DNA from: an uncultured Neisseria sp.
GTDB lineage: Bacteria; Pseudomonadota; Gammaproteobacteria; Burkholderiales; Neisseriaceae
Assembly: GCA_947097615.1 (NCBI GenBank)
Contig: CAMURX010000125.1
Span: 1-5,317 of the forward strand
DNA length: 5,317 bases
Direction of reading: 5' to 3'
Shown here: piece by piece, positions 1-4,696 of the stretch
Layout: every line of letters starts with the position of its first letter
How positions within the stretch are numbered: the stretch's first letter is position 1
Notes under the pieces: generated by a model
What the model was told of the DNA's origin: nothing
What the model saw: only the letters and a program-made list of their open reading frames with translations
Databases searched by the model: none
Program-made: the position numbers and the translations under genes

Positions 1-66
1 CGGCGTGTATTCGACGGGCTGTTTGAGCAGGGCGCGGAGGAAGGTGTCGTTTTTCAGGGGAGGCAT
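1..66 (-). CDS. hemE: Uroporphyrinogen decarboxylase HemE, N-terminal 22 codons (cut by window edge)
   Basis: Read leftward from an ATG whose complement is at 64-66, this gives 22 codons to the window edge. The peptide contains [18 protein letters not shown], the conserved N-terminal segment that in UroD/HemE proteins directly precedes the substrate-binding IWMMRQAGRYLPEY motif, which lies beyond the edge. HemE is a cytoplasmic enzyme that decarboxylates the four acetate side chains of uroporphyrinogen III to give coproporphyrinogen III in haem synthesis. It is divergent from lgt, with 107 bp between the two start codons. No purine-rich Shine-Dalgarno is visible before the ATG; the leader there is pyrimidine-rich. 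The family call rests on memory of Neisseria HemE and on only 22 residues, but the match is long enough to be specific. Catalytic residues cannot be checked here. Confidence 0.88.
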   Translation of the reverse strand, partial: MPPLKNDTFLRALLKQPVEYTP

Positions 67-101
67 GGCAAAATCGCGGGGAAACGGTTGAAAAGCGGGC
101 G

Positions 102-130
102 ATTATAGCCGAAAGGCCGTCTGAAAAGCG
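102..130 (-). promoter_or_regulatory. Putative hemE promoter
   Basis: On the minus strand a perfect TATAAT lies at 107-102, placing transcription start near 95 and leaving a leader of about 30 nt before the hemE ATG. No good -35 is visible; at 17-bp spacing the -35 position (125-130) reads CGCTTT. It overlaps the lgt promoter on the other strand and the uptake sequence at 114-125. The call is inferred from the -10 box and its position. Confidence 0.5.
114..125 (+). repeat. DNA uptake sequence, AG dialect (AGGCCGTCTGAA)
   Basis: Exact 12-mer AGGCCGTCTGAA with the GCCGTCTGAA core, which the pilus-associated protein ComP recognises in Neisseriaceae during natural transformation. This copy is single rather than paired, and sits between the two opposed TATAAT boxes of hemE and lgt, where the -35 region of lgt would be. 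Confidence 0.93.
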
Positions 131-145
131 GGTTTTGCGTATAAT
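117..145 (+). promoter_or_regulatory. Putative lgt promoter
   Basis: A perfect TATAAT lies at 140-145, followed by GC-rich GCCGCC, so the predicted start is near 152, about 22 nt before the lgt ATG. The -35 position at 17-bp spacing (117-122) reads CCGTCT, which is part of the uptake sequence and a poor match. Either the promoter is weak at -35 or it is activator-assisted. It also argues against the in-frame TTG at 135, which lies upstream of the -10 box. Confidence 0.5.
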
Positions 146-162
146 GCCGCCTTTTGTTTTTC

Positions 163-167
163 AGGTG
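163..167 (+). promoter_or_regulatory. Ribosome binding site fixing the lgt start
   Basis: AGGTG at 163-167 lies 6 nt before the ATG at 174 and matches the 3' end of the anti-Shine-Dalgarno complement. It selects 174 over the in-frame TTG at 135 and ATG at 144, which would add residues that known Neisseria Lgt proteins lack. Confidence 0.65.
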
Positions 168-173
168 CTTTAC

Positions 174-1031
174 ATGATTATCCACCCGCAGTTCGATCCC
201 GTTGCCCTCCAACTCGGGCCGCTTGCCATCCGCTGGTACGCGCTCAGCTATATTGTCGGCTTTGTCCTTTTTATGTGGCTCGGCCGCCGCCGCATCAAAA
301 AGGGCGGCACGCCGTTTACCAATGAAATGCTCGACGATTTCCTCACCTGGGGCGTGCTCGGCGTCATCCTCGGCGGGCGGCTCGGTTTCGTGCTGTTTTA
401 CCAGCCGGAATATTATTTGTCGCACCCGGCCGACATTATTAAGGTGTGGAACGGCGGCATGTCTTTTCACGGCGGCTTTCTCGGCGTGGTGGCGGCAAGC
501 TGGCTGTTCGCCCGCAAGCACGGTTTGAAATGGTTGCAGGTGCTCGACTTTATCGCACCGCTGGTGCCGCTCGGCCTGGCTTCGGGACGCATCGGTAATT
601 TCATCAACGGCGAGCTGTGGGGGCGGATTACCGATCCCGCCGCCTTTTGGGCAATGGGTTTTCCGCAGGCGGCCGACGTGGACGCGCGTCTGGCGGCGGG
701 CAACGCGCAGTGGGCGCAGTGGCTGCTGCAATACGGTGCGCTGCCGCGCCATCCGTCGCAGCTTTACCAGTTTGCGCTGGAAGGCGTGCTGCTGTTTGTT
801 GTCGTATGGCTGTTTTCAAACAAACCGCGCCCGACGGGGCAGACGGCGATGCTGTTTCTCGCAGGCTACGGCCTGTTCCGCTTTATCGCCGAATACGCCC
901 GCCAGCCCGACGATTATCTCGGCCTGCTGACGCTGGGGCTGTCGATGGGGCAGTGGCTCAGCCTGCCGATGCTGGTGTTGGGCGCGGCCGGTTTCGTTTG
1001 GTTCGGCAAACGGGGAAAACAGGCGGCTTAA
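174..1031 (+). CDS. lgt: Phosphatidylglycerol-prolipoprotein diacylglyceryl transferase Lgt
   Basis: This is a 285-residue inner-membrane enzyme, the usual family size (E. coli 291). It moves the diacylglyceryl group of phosphatidylglycerol onto the lipobox cysteine thiol of prelipoproteins, the first step of lipoprotein maturation before LspA and Lnt. The Lgt signature [14 protein letters not shown] is at residues 138-151. Residues aligning with essential E. coli positions are all present: Y22 (Y26), H99 in MSFHGG (H103), R139 (R143), N142 (N146) and R236 in LFRFIAE (R239). About seven hydrophobic stretches are visible, roughly at residues 22-37, 56-77, 98-113, 121-138, 199-215, 224-241 and 257-278, alternating with basic loops such as GRRRIKK. 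The ATG at 174 is preferred because of its AGGTG site and because MIIHPQFDP matches the N-terminus I remember for Neisseria Lgt. Third codon positions are very GC-rich, more so than in infC. The gene stands alone, divergent from hemE and followed by paired uptake sequences. Confidence 0.97.
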   Translation: MIIHPQFDPVALQLGPLAIRWYALSYIVGFVLFMWLGRRRIKKGGTPFTNEMLDDFLTWGVLGVILGGRLGFVLFYQPEYYLSHPADIIKVWNGGMSFHGGFLGVVAASWLFARKHGLKWLQVLDFIAPLVPLGLASGRIGNFINGELWGRITDPAAFWAMGFPQAADVDARLAAGNAQWAQWLLQYGALPRHPSQLYQFALEGVLLFVVVWLFSNKPRPTGQTAMLFLAGYGLFRFIAEYARQPDDYLGLLTLGLSMGQWLSLPMLVLGAAGFVWFGKRGKQAA

Positions 1032-1035
1032 AGGT

Positions 1036-1047
1036 TTCAGACGGCCT
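1036..1047 (-). repeat. DNA uptake sequence, AG dialect, minus orientation
   Basis: TTCAGACGGCCT on the plus strand is the exact reverse complement of AGGCCGTCTGAA. It forms the left arm of the hairpin after lgt and could alternatively pair with the third copy at 1114-1125. Confidence 0.93.
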
Positions 1048-1063
1048 CTGTATGGAAACAAAG

Positions 1064-1075
1064 AGGCCGTCTGAA
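1064..1075 (+). repeat. DNA uptake sequence, AG dialect
   Basis: Exact AGGCCGTCTGAA, the right arm of the hairpin after lgt. It lies inside a 19-bp segment (1061-1079) repeated exactly at 1111-1129. Confidence 0.93.
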
Positions 1076-1113
1076 AACAGAAATGCGGCGCAAAACAGAC
1101 GTTTCTCGACAAG

Positions 1114-1125
1114 AGGCCGTCTGAA
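1114..1125 (+). repeat. DNA uptake sequence, AG dialect, third copy behind lgt
   Basis: Exact AGGCCGTCTGAA, unpaired in the simplest fold. With its flanks it forms the second member of a 19-bp direct repeat (1061-1079 and 1111-1129, 50 bp apart), so the conserved block is longer than the uptake sequence alone. It ends 13 bp before the -35 box of the tRNA-Val promoter. Confidence 0.93.
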
Positions 1126-1138
1126 AACATCCGCCCGC

Positions 1139-1167
1139 TTGCCAAACGCACGGCGCGGCAATATAAT
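1139..1167 (+). promoter_or_regulatory. Sigma-70 type promoter of tRNA-Val
   Basis: TTGCCA at 1139-1144 and a perfect TATAAT at 1162-1167 are separated by exactly 17 bp. The following CCGCGC (1168-1173) is a GC-rich discriminator, typical of stable-RNA promoters under ppGpp/growth-rate control in proteobacteria. Predicted transcription start is near 1174, about 12 nt before the mature tRNA. Confidence 0.85.
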
Positions 1168-1185
1168 CCGCGCTTTCCTAAATAC

Positions 1186-1262
1186 AGGCACGTAGCTCAG
1201 TTGGTTAGAGCACCACCTTGACATGGTGGGGGTCGTTGGTTCGAGTCCAATCGTGCCTACCA
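1186..1262 (+). tRNA. tRNA-Val (anticodon GAC)
   Basis: A complete 77-nt cloverleaf with encoded CCA. Acceptor stem AGGCACG (1186-1192) pairs with CGTGCCT (1252-1258). D-stem GCTC (1195-1198) pairs with GAGC (1208-1211). Anticodon stem CCACC (1213-1217) pairs with GGTGG (1225-1229) around loop TTGACAT, giving anticodon GAC at 1220-1222, which reads GUC and GUU valine codons. The T-stem 1235-1239 pairs with 1247-1251, with one G-U pair, around loop TTCGAGT. The discriminator base is A1259 and CCA is at 1260-1262. All stems are intact, so it should be functional. It has its own promoter upstream and a terminator 10 bp downstream, and sits directly before thrS. Confidence 0.97.
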
Positions 1263-1271
1263 AATTTTCCA

Positions 1272-1295
1272 AACGGCATTTATGCCGTTATTTTT
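1272..1295 (+). terminator. Intrinsic terminator between tRNA-Val and thrS
   Basis: Stem AACGGCA (1272-1278) pairs with TGCCGTT (1283-1289) around a TTTA loop, followed by A and a run of five T (1291-1295). This is a compact Rho-independent terminator for the tRNA transcript. Only 22 bp separate its T-run from the thrS start codon. Confidence 0.8.
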
Positions 1296-1307
1296 ATAAA
1301 TAAATCC

Positions 1308-1311
1308 GGAG
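1308..1311 (+). promoter_or_regulatory. Ribosome binding site fixing the thrS start
   Basis: GGAG at 1308-1311 is 6 nt before the ATG at 1318 and only 3 nt before the adjacent in-frame TTG at 1315. The spacing favours ATG 1318, which also yields the family-typical MLNITLPDG start. Confidence 0.8.
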
Positions 1312-1317
1312 TTTTTG

Positions 1318-3222
1318 ATGTTGAATATTACCCTGCCTGACGGTTCCGTCCGCCAGTACGAAGCCCCCGTTACCGTGGCACAGATTGCCGCGTCTATCGG
1401 CTCGGGTCTGGCGAAAGCGACGGTGGCAGGCAAGGTAAACGGCCGCTTGGTCGATGCGTCTGATCCGATTTATGAAGACGCTTCCGTCCAAATCATTACG
1501 CCCAAAGACAAAGAAGGCGTCGAAATCATCCGCCATTCCTGTGCCCACTTGGTCGGACACGCCGTCAAGCAGCTTTATCCCGATGCCAAAATGGTTATCG
1601 GGCCGGTAATCGAAGACGGCTTTTATTACGACATCGCCACGGAAAAACCGTTTACGCCCGAAGATATGGCCGCCATCGAAGCGCGGATGAAAGAGTTGAT
1701 TAATCAGGATTACGATGTGGTCAAAATCATGACCCCGCGTGCCGAAACCGTCAAAATCTTCCAGGAGCGCGGCGAAGATTACAAATTGCGCCTGATTGAC
1801 GATATGCCTGATGTACAGGAAATGGGTTTGTACCATCACCAAGAATACGTCGATATGTGCCGCGGGCCGCACGTTCCCAATACCCGTTTCCTGAAAAACT
1901 TCAAGCTGACCAAGCTGGCTGGCGCGTACTGGCGCGGCGACAGCAACAACGAGATGCTGCAACGTATTTACGGCACGGCATGGGCAAGCAAAGACGAATT
2001 AAAAGCCTACATCCAGCGTATCGAAGAGGCGGAAAAACGCGACCACCGCCGCTTGGGCAAACAGCTTGATTTGTTCCATCTGCAAGACGAAGCACCTGGT
2101 ATGGTGTTTTGGCATCCGCGCGGCTGGGCATTGTGGCAGGCCATCGAGCAGCATATGCGTAAAGAGCTTGATGCGGCAGGCTATCGCGAAGTCAAAACGC
2201 CGCAGATTATGGATAAAACCTTCTGGGAAAAATCCGGCCACTGGGAAAACTACAAAGACAATATGTTTGTTACCCAGTCGGAAAAACGCGAATATGCGGT
2301 CAAGCCGATGAACTGCCCGGGTCATGTTCAGATTTTCAACAACAGCCTGCGCTCCTATCGCGACCTGCCGATGCGTTTGGCCGAGTTCGGTTCGTGCCAC
2401 CGCAACGAGCCTTCCGGTGCTTTGCATGGACTGATGCGTGTACGCGGCTTTGTGCAGGATGATGCACATATTTTCTGTACTGAAGATCAGATTGTTGACG
2501 AAGCCCGCCGTTTTAACGAGCTTTTGGTGCGGATTTACCGCCAATTCGGTTTTAACGATGTGGCTGTCAAACTTTCTTTGCGCCCCGATCAGCGTGCTGG
2601 TTCCGATGAAATTTGGGATAAAGCCGAGCAGGGATTGCGCGATGCGCTGACTGCCTGTGGTGTAGAATGGGAAGAATTGCCGGGCGAAGGTGCGTTTTAC
2701 GGCCCGAAAATCGAATACCATGTTAAAGACGCCATCGGCCGCTCTTGGCAGTGCGGTACGTTGCAACTTGATTTTGTATTGCCCGAGCGTTTGAATGCCG
2801 AGTATGTTACCGAAAACAACGACCGTGCCCGTCCGGTGATGCTGCATCGGGCGATTTTGGGTTCGCTGGAGCGTTTTATCGGTATTCTGATTGAAAACCA
2901 TGCCGGCTCTTTCCCGCTGTGGTTGGCTCCGGTGCAGATGGTTGTGATGAATATCACGGAAAACCAGGCGGATTACTGCCGCGAAGTGGTTGAAAAACTG
3001 CGCGCCGAGGGTTTCCGTGTCGAATTGGATTTGCGTAACGAAAAAATCGGCTACAAAATCCGCGACAACAGCCAATACCGCTTCCCGTATCAGATTGTGG
3101 TTGGCGACAAAGAAAAGGAAAGCGACCAAGTGGCCGTGCGCCGCAAGGCAGAAGATTTGGGTTCCTTGAATCTTGACGACTTTATCTCCCGCTTGAAAGC
3201 GGAAATGGCCGAGATTCAGTAA
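1318..3222 (+). CDS. thrS: Threonine--tRNA ligase ThrS
   Basis: A cytoplasmic class II synthetase of 634 residues (E. coli 642) that charges tRNA-Thr with threonine using ATP and clears mischarged Ser-tRNA-Thr. Domain order is complete. A TGS domain occupies about residues 1-61. The editing domain runs to about 225, with HSCAHLVGH (H73, H77) and YVDMCRGPH (C181, H185), matching the E. coli editing residues H73, H77, C182 and H186. The catalytic core extends to about 530, and the anticodon-binding domain covers the rest. The zinc ligands that recognise threonine are all present: C333 in MNCPGH, H384 in DDAHIF and H510 in VMLHRA. Class II motif 2 (FGSCHRNE, R362) and motif 3 (GSLERFIG, R519) are intact. 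It lies 55 bp after tRNA-Val and 28 bp before infC, with which it is probably co-transcribed because no terminator separates them. No clear promoter is visible between the upstream terminator and the ATG. E. coli thrS is autoregulated through a tRNA-like leader; the short leader here leaves little room for that. Confidence 0.98.
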   Translation: MLNITLPDGSVRQYEAPVTVAQIAASIGSGLAKATVAGKVNGRLVDASDPIYEDASVQIITPKDKEGVEIIRHSCAHLVGHAVKQLYPDAKMVIGPVIEDGFYYDIATEKPFTPEDMAAIEARMKELINQDYDVVKIMTPRAETVKIFQERGEDYKLRLIDDMPDVQEMGLYHHQEYVDMCRGPHVPNTRFLKNFKLTKLAGAYWRGDSNNEMLQRIYGTAWASKDELKAYIQRIEEAEKRDHRRLGKQLDLFHLQDEAPGMVFWHPRGWALWQAIEQHMRKELDAAGYREVKTPQIMDKTFWEKSGHWENYKDNMFVTQSEKREYAVKPMNCPGHVQIFNNSLRSYRDLPMRLAEFGSCHRNEPSGALHGLMRVRGFVQDDAHIFCTEDQIVDEARRFNELLVRIYRQFGFNDVAVKLSLRPDQRAGSDEIWDKAEQGLRDALTACGVEWEELPGEGAFYGPKIEYHVKDAIGRSWQCGTLQLDFVLPERLNAEYVTENNDRARPVMLHRAILGSLERFIGILIENHAGSFPLWLAPVQMVVMNITENQADYCREVVEKLRAEGFRVELDLRNEKIGYKIRDNSQYRFPYQIVVGDKEKESDQVAVRRKAEDLGSLNLDDFISRLKAEMAEIQ

Positions 3223-3238
3223 ATTATCAATTATTAAA

Positions 3239-3243
3239 AGGAG
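3239..3243 (+). promoter_or_regulatory. Ribosome binding site fixing the AUC start of infC
   Basis: AGGAG at 3239-3243, extended to AAAAGGAG from 3236, is the only strong Shine-Dalgarno near the infC N-terminus. It is 7 nt from ATC at 3251 and only 1 nt from ATT at 3245. No ATG, GTG or TTG lies in frame at a workable distance. Confidence 0.8.
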
Positions 3244-3250
3244 TATTACC

Positions 3251-3769
3251 ATCGCTCAAGAACGCGAAGCACGAATCAACGGCGAAATCACCGCCAAAGA
3301 AGTGCGATTGATCAGTGGTACAGGCGAACAGCTTGGTGTTGTGTCCGTCCGTGAGGCTTTGGCTATGGCTGAAGAGCAGGATGTCGATTTGGTGGAAATT
3401 TCCCCGACTGCCAAGCCGCCTGTGTGCAAGCTTATGGATTTTGGCAAGTACAAATACCAGCAGGCCAAAAAACGCGATGAAGCCAAGAAAAACCAAAAAC
3501 AGGTGCAGATTAAGGAAATCAAATTCCGTCCGGGTACGGATGAGGGCGATTACCAAATCAAAATGCGCAATATCAACCGCTTTTTGGCAGACGGCGACAA
3601 GGTGAAAGTAACCCTGCGTTTCCGTGGACGCGAAATGGCGCACCAACAGCTTGGCGCGCAGCTTTTGGAGCGCGTGAAAGAAGAATTGGCCGAAGTGGCG
3701 CAAATAGAATCCTTCCCGAAAATGGAAGGCCGCCAAATGGTTATGATGATTGCGCCCAAGAAAAAATAA
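3251..3769 (+). CDS. infC: Translation initiation factor IF-3, AUC start codon
   Basis: IF3 binds the 30S subunit, prevents premature 50S joining and checks the start codon-initiator tRNA pairing. From ATC 3251 the product is 172 residues, [14 protein letters not shown] onward. The conserved N-domain start RINGEI is at about residues 8-13, followed by [16 protein letters not shown] (45-60) and the lysine-rich linker around 67-88. The C-domain follows with [16 protein letters not shown] (87-102) and [12 protein letters not shown] (122-133), ending in APKKK. The first conventional in-frame start, GTG 3302, would delete the first 17 residues, including RINGEI, and has no ribosome site, so it is rejected. 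The AUC codon 7 nt after AGGAG is the best start; AUU 3245 is a weaker alternative (174 residues). E. coli infC starts with AUU and IF3 represses its own translation by rejecting such codons, so the same loop is inferred here. It follows thrS by 28 bp, and its last codons overlap the putative rpmI promoter. Confidence 0.96.
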   Translation: MAQEREARINGEITAKEVRLISGTGEQLGVVSVREALAMAEEQDVDLVEISPTAKPPVCKLMDFGKYKYQQAKKRDEAKKNQKQVQIKEIKFRPGTDEGDYQIKMRNINRFLADGDKVKVTLRFRGREMAHQQLGAQLLERVKEELAEVAQIESFPKMEGRQMVMMIAPKKK

Positions 3770-3778
3770 AACTATAAT
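3750..3778 (+). promoter_or_regulatory. Putative internal promoter for rpmI-rplT
   Basis: A perfect TATAAT at 3773-3778 lies just after the infC stop codon. TTGCGC at 3750-3755, inside the infC coding region, is 17 bp upstream and matches the first three bases of the -35 consensus. GC-rich CCGCCGC follows the -10 box. Predicted start is near 3785. E. coli also has promoters inside infC that serve rpmI-rplT, which supports the inference. Confidence 0.6.
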
Positions 3779-3780
3779 CC

Positions 3781-3827
3781 GCCGCTTGCCTTGTCCGCCG
3801 CGCAAGGCAAGTTTGATTTTCAGCGGC
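3781..3827 (+). promoter_or_regulatory. Compound hairpin between infC and rpmI (candidate terminator or leader element)
   Basis: A perfect 9-bp stem pairs CTTGCCTTG (3785-3793) with CAAGGCAAG (3803-3811) around a 9-nt loop, followed by TTTGATTTT (3812-3820), an interrupted T-tract. An outer arm GCCGCT (3781-3786) can pair with AGCGGC (3822-3827), competing for two bases with the inner stem. It may partly terminate thrS-infC transcripts, or form a 5' structure on transcripts starting near 3785. The fold is seen; the role is inferred. Confidence 0.6.
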
Positions 3828-3854
3828 AAAAACCGTGGCATTCGGGTGTCAAGT

Positions 3855-3874
3855 GTTTGAAAAGAGATTCAAAC
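3855..3874 (+). promoter_or_regulatory. Second hairpin in the rpmI leader
   Basis: GTTTGAA (3855-3861) pairs perfectly with TTCAAAC (3868-3874) around an AAGAGA loop, 27 bp before the rpmI Shine-Dalgarno. It is followed by CCCC rather than a T-run, so it is not a terminator. Its position suits translational control of rpmI; in E. coli L20 represses rpmI through a structured leader. No specific L20-site match is claimed. Confidence 0.4.
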
Positions 3875-3912
3875 CCCCTTATGCCTTATCTAAAAACGAA
3901 TGGAGTTTTCCC

Positions 3913-4110
3913 ATGCCTAAAATGAAAACCAAGTCCAGCGCGAAAAAACGCTTTAAAGTGCTCGGTAACGGCGGCGTAAAACGCGCTCATGCGTTCAAAC
4001 GCCATATCCTGACCAAAAAAACCACCAAAAACAAACGCCAGCTGCGCGGCACCTCTATGGTAAACGACCGCGATTTGGCTTCCGTTGCCAAAATGTTGCC
4101 CTACGCTTAA
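3913..4110 (+). CDS. rpmI: 50S ribosomal protein L35
   Basis: A 65-residue, strongly basic protein of the normal L35 length, a component of the large ribosomal subunit. It begins [15 protein letters not shown] and carries the conserved block [16 protein letters not shown] at about residues 31-46. It ends in VAKMLPYA, as in other L35 proteins. The ATG at 3913 is chosen because GGAG at 3902-3905 lies 7 nt upstream and because the product starts exactly at the family N-terminus. The reading frame is open further upstream to a GTG at 3835, but that stretch has no ribosome site, is not L35-like, and is the leader. The stop is followed 13 bp later by rplT, whose Shine-Dalgarno overlaps the end of the rpmI stop codon, so the two are probably translationally linked as in E. 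coli. Confidence 0.97.
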
Positions 4111-4115
4111 AGGAG
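4110..4115 (+). promoter_or_regulatory. Ribosome binding site of rplT overlapping the rpmI stop codon
   Basis: AAGGAG at 4110-4115 shares its first base with the rpmI TAA (4108-4110) and lies 8 nt before the rplT ATG. Ribosomes finishing rpmI would uncover or directly reuse this site, consistent with coupled L35-L20 synthesis. Confidence 0.8.
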
Positions 4116-4123
4116 TTTGAACT

Positions 4124-4483
4124 ATGCCACGCGTAAAACGCGGTGTAACCGCACGTGCCCGTCATAAAAAAGTATTAGCATTGGCCAAAGGCTATCGCGG
4201 CCGTCGTAAAAACGTCTACCGCATTGCCAAACAGGCAGTCATGAAAGCAGGCCAATATGCCTACCGCGACCGCCGTCAGCGCAAACGTCAATTCCGCCAA
4301 TTGTGGATCGTCCGTATCAACGCCGGTGCGCGTGAAAGCGGTTTGTCTTACAGCAAATTCATGAACGGCCTCAAACGTGCCGCTATCGAAATCGACCGTA
4401 AAGTATTGGCTGATTTGGCTGTATTTGACAAAGCTGCCTTTGCCCAATTGGTAGAAAAAGCAAAAGCCGCTTTGGCTGCTTAA
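4124..4483 (+). CDS. rplT: 50S ribosomal protein L20
   Basis: A 119-residue basic protein (E. coli 118) that binds 23S rRNA and is needed early in 50S assembly. The long basic N-terminal arm [16 protein letters not shown] and the [13 protein letters not shown] stretch (21-33) are present. The L20 signature spans about residues 50-70, with [17 protein letters not shown] at its end. The C-terminal globular half includes [19 protein letters not shown] (75-93). In E. coli L20 also acts as the repressor of its own operon by binding the rpmI leader; whether that holds here cannot be read from sequence alone. It is the last gene of the cluster, closed by a strong terminator 18 bp after its stop. Codon use is biased in the way expected for a highly expressed gene, with arginine almost wholly CGT/CGC. 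Confidence 0.98.
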   Translation: MPRVKRGVTARARHKKVLALAKGYRGRRKNVYRIAKQAVMKAGQYAYRDRRQRKRQFRQLWIVRINAGARESGLSYSKFMNGLKRAAIEIDRKVLADLAVFDKAAFAQLVEKAKAALAA

Positions 4484-4500
4484 TTGCTTTTGACCGTATA

Positions 4501-4536
4501 AAACAAAAAAGGAAACTTCGGTTTCCTTTTTTGTTT
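4501..4536 (+). terminator. Strong intrinsic terminator after rplT (UUCG tetraloop)
   Basis: A perfect 16-bp stem pairs 4501-4516 with 4521-4536 around TTCG, closed by a C-G pair, making the extra-stable cUUCGg tetraloop. The GC-rich core GGAAAC/GTTTCC is followed by six T within the right arm and mirrored by six A on the left, so it could also stop transcription from the right. It separates rplT from pheS. Confidence 0.95.
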
Positions 4537-4571
4537 ATGTATTTGATTCTTTTCCGAAACATCTGTTTTTC

Positions 4572-4602
4572 TTGTGCAAAAAATGTCAGTTTGCGCTAAA
4601 AT
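4572..4602 (+). promoter_or_regulatory. Putative pheS promoter
   Basis: TAAAAT at 4597-4602 is a good -10 match. TTGTGC at 4572-4577 is a possible -35 but at a long 19-bp spacing; TGTGCA at 4573-4578 gives 18 bp. Predicted start is near 4609, leaving a leader of about 107 nt. It is the best candidate between the rplT terminator and pheS, but only moderately convincing. Confidence 0.45.
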
Positions 4603-4620
4603 AACGCCCATTCAATATCC

Positions 4621-4634
4621 AGCGGAGCGGCCGC
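4621..4634 (+). repeat. Direct repeat, left copy, flanking the DUS hairpin
   Basis: AGCGGAGCGGCCGC matches 4683-4696 in 13 of 14 positions (G versus T at the fifth base). Each copy ends in the 8-bp palindrome GCGGCCGC. The start-to-start distance is 62 bp and the uptake hairpin lies between the copies. Confidence 0.75.
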
Positions 4635-4645
4635 AGCGAATGATA

Positions 4646-4657
4646 AGGCCGTCTGAA
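4646..4657 (+). repeat. DNA uptake sequence, AG dialect
   Basis: Exact AGGCCGTCTGAA, the left arm of the hairpin in the pheS leader. Confidence 0.93.
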
Positions 4658-4659
4658 CA

Positions 4660-4671
4660 TTCAGACGGCCT
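4660..4671 (-). repeat. DNA uptake sequence, AG dialect, minus orientation
   Basis: TTCAGACGGCCT on the plus strand is an exact reverse-complement uptake sequence. It is the right arm of the pheS-leader hairpin, only 2 bp from its partner. Confidence 0.93.
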
Positions 4672-4682
4672 TTGCTGATTTT

Positions 4683-4696
4683 AGCGTAGCGGCCGC
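4683..4696 (+). repeat. Direct repeat, right copy, flanking the DUS hairpin
   Basis: AGCGTAGCGGCCGC, the partner of 4621-4634. Its GCGGCCGC (4689-4696) is self-complementary and so can also pair with the one at 4627-4634, enclosing the uptake hairpin in an outer 8-bp GC stem. It ends 19 bp before the pheS ATG. Confidence 0.75.

Larger units (their letters stand above)
1035..1076 (+). terminator. Inverted pair of DNA uptake sequences behind lgt, probable terminator hairpin
   Basis: A 15-bp perfect stem pairs 1035-1049 with 1062-1076 around a 12-nt loop. The stem contains an uptake sequence on the minus strand (1036-1047) and one on the plus strand (1064-1075). Inverted uptake pairs after genes are well known in Neisseria as candidate transcription terminators. 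Here the right arm is followed by AACAGAAATG with no T-tract, so classical intrinsic termination is uncertain. It begins 3 bp after the lgt stop codon. Confidence 0.65.
4645..4672 (+). terminator. Inverted DUS pair forming a hairpin in the pheS leader
   Basis: A 13-bp perfect stem pairs AAGGCCGTCTGAA (4645-4657) with TTCAGACGGCCTT (4660-4672), with only CA between the arms; one or two terminal pairs must open for the turn. It comprises two opposed uptake sequences. The following TTTGCTGATTTT is a weak, interrupted T-tract. As it lies between the putative promoter and pheS, it could act as an attenuator, or as a backup terminator for rplT if the promoter lies further right. Confidence 0.7.

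Noticed and set aside
135..173. A longer lgt from TTG 135 or ATG 144
   Set aside because: Both lie upstream of or within the TATAAT box, have no ribosome site, and add residues not found in Lgt; ATG 174 has AGGTG at good spacing.
1180..1190. The 11-mer AAATACAGGCA before tRNA-Val recurs before pheS at 4698-4708
   Set aside because: A few shared 11-mers are expected by chance in 5.3 kb, and one copy runs into the tRNA acceptor stem, so a common function is unlikely.
1295..1300. TATAAA as a thrS -10 box
   Set aside because: The start would fall on the thrS ribosome site and no -35 is present at a usable distance; the sequence is better explained as terminator T-run and AT-rich leader.
1999..3252. 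A 417-codon open frame on the minus strand opposite thrS, and others opposite thrS 5' end, infC and pheS
   Set aside because: They mirror genuine conserved genes on the plus strand, lack ribosome sites and resemble no protein family; high-GC codon bias readily opens such antisense frames.
3835..3912. A 26-codon N-terminal extension of rpmI from GTG 3835
   Set aside because: L35 proteins start at MPKMKTKSS, the GGAG site points to ATG 3913, and the extension lies over the hairpin-bearing leader.
4537..4599. A 20-codon frame after the rplT terminator as a pheM-like leader peptide
   Set aside because: It contains only two Phe codons among 20, has no Shine-Dalgarno, and overlaps the predicted pheS promoter, so it would not be in the leader transcript.
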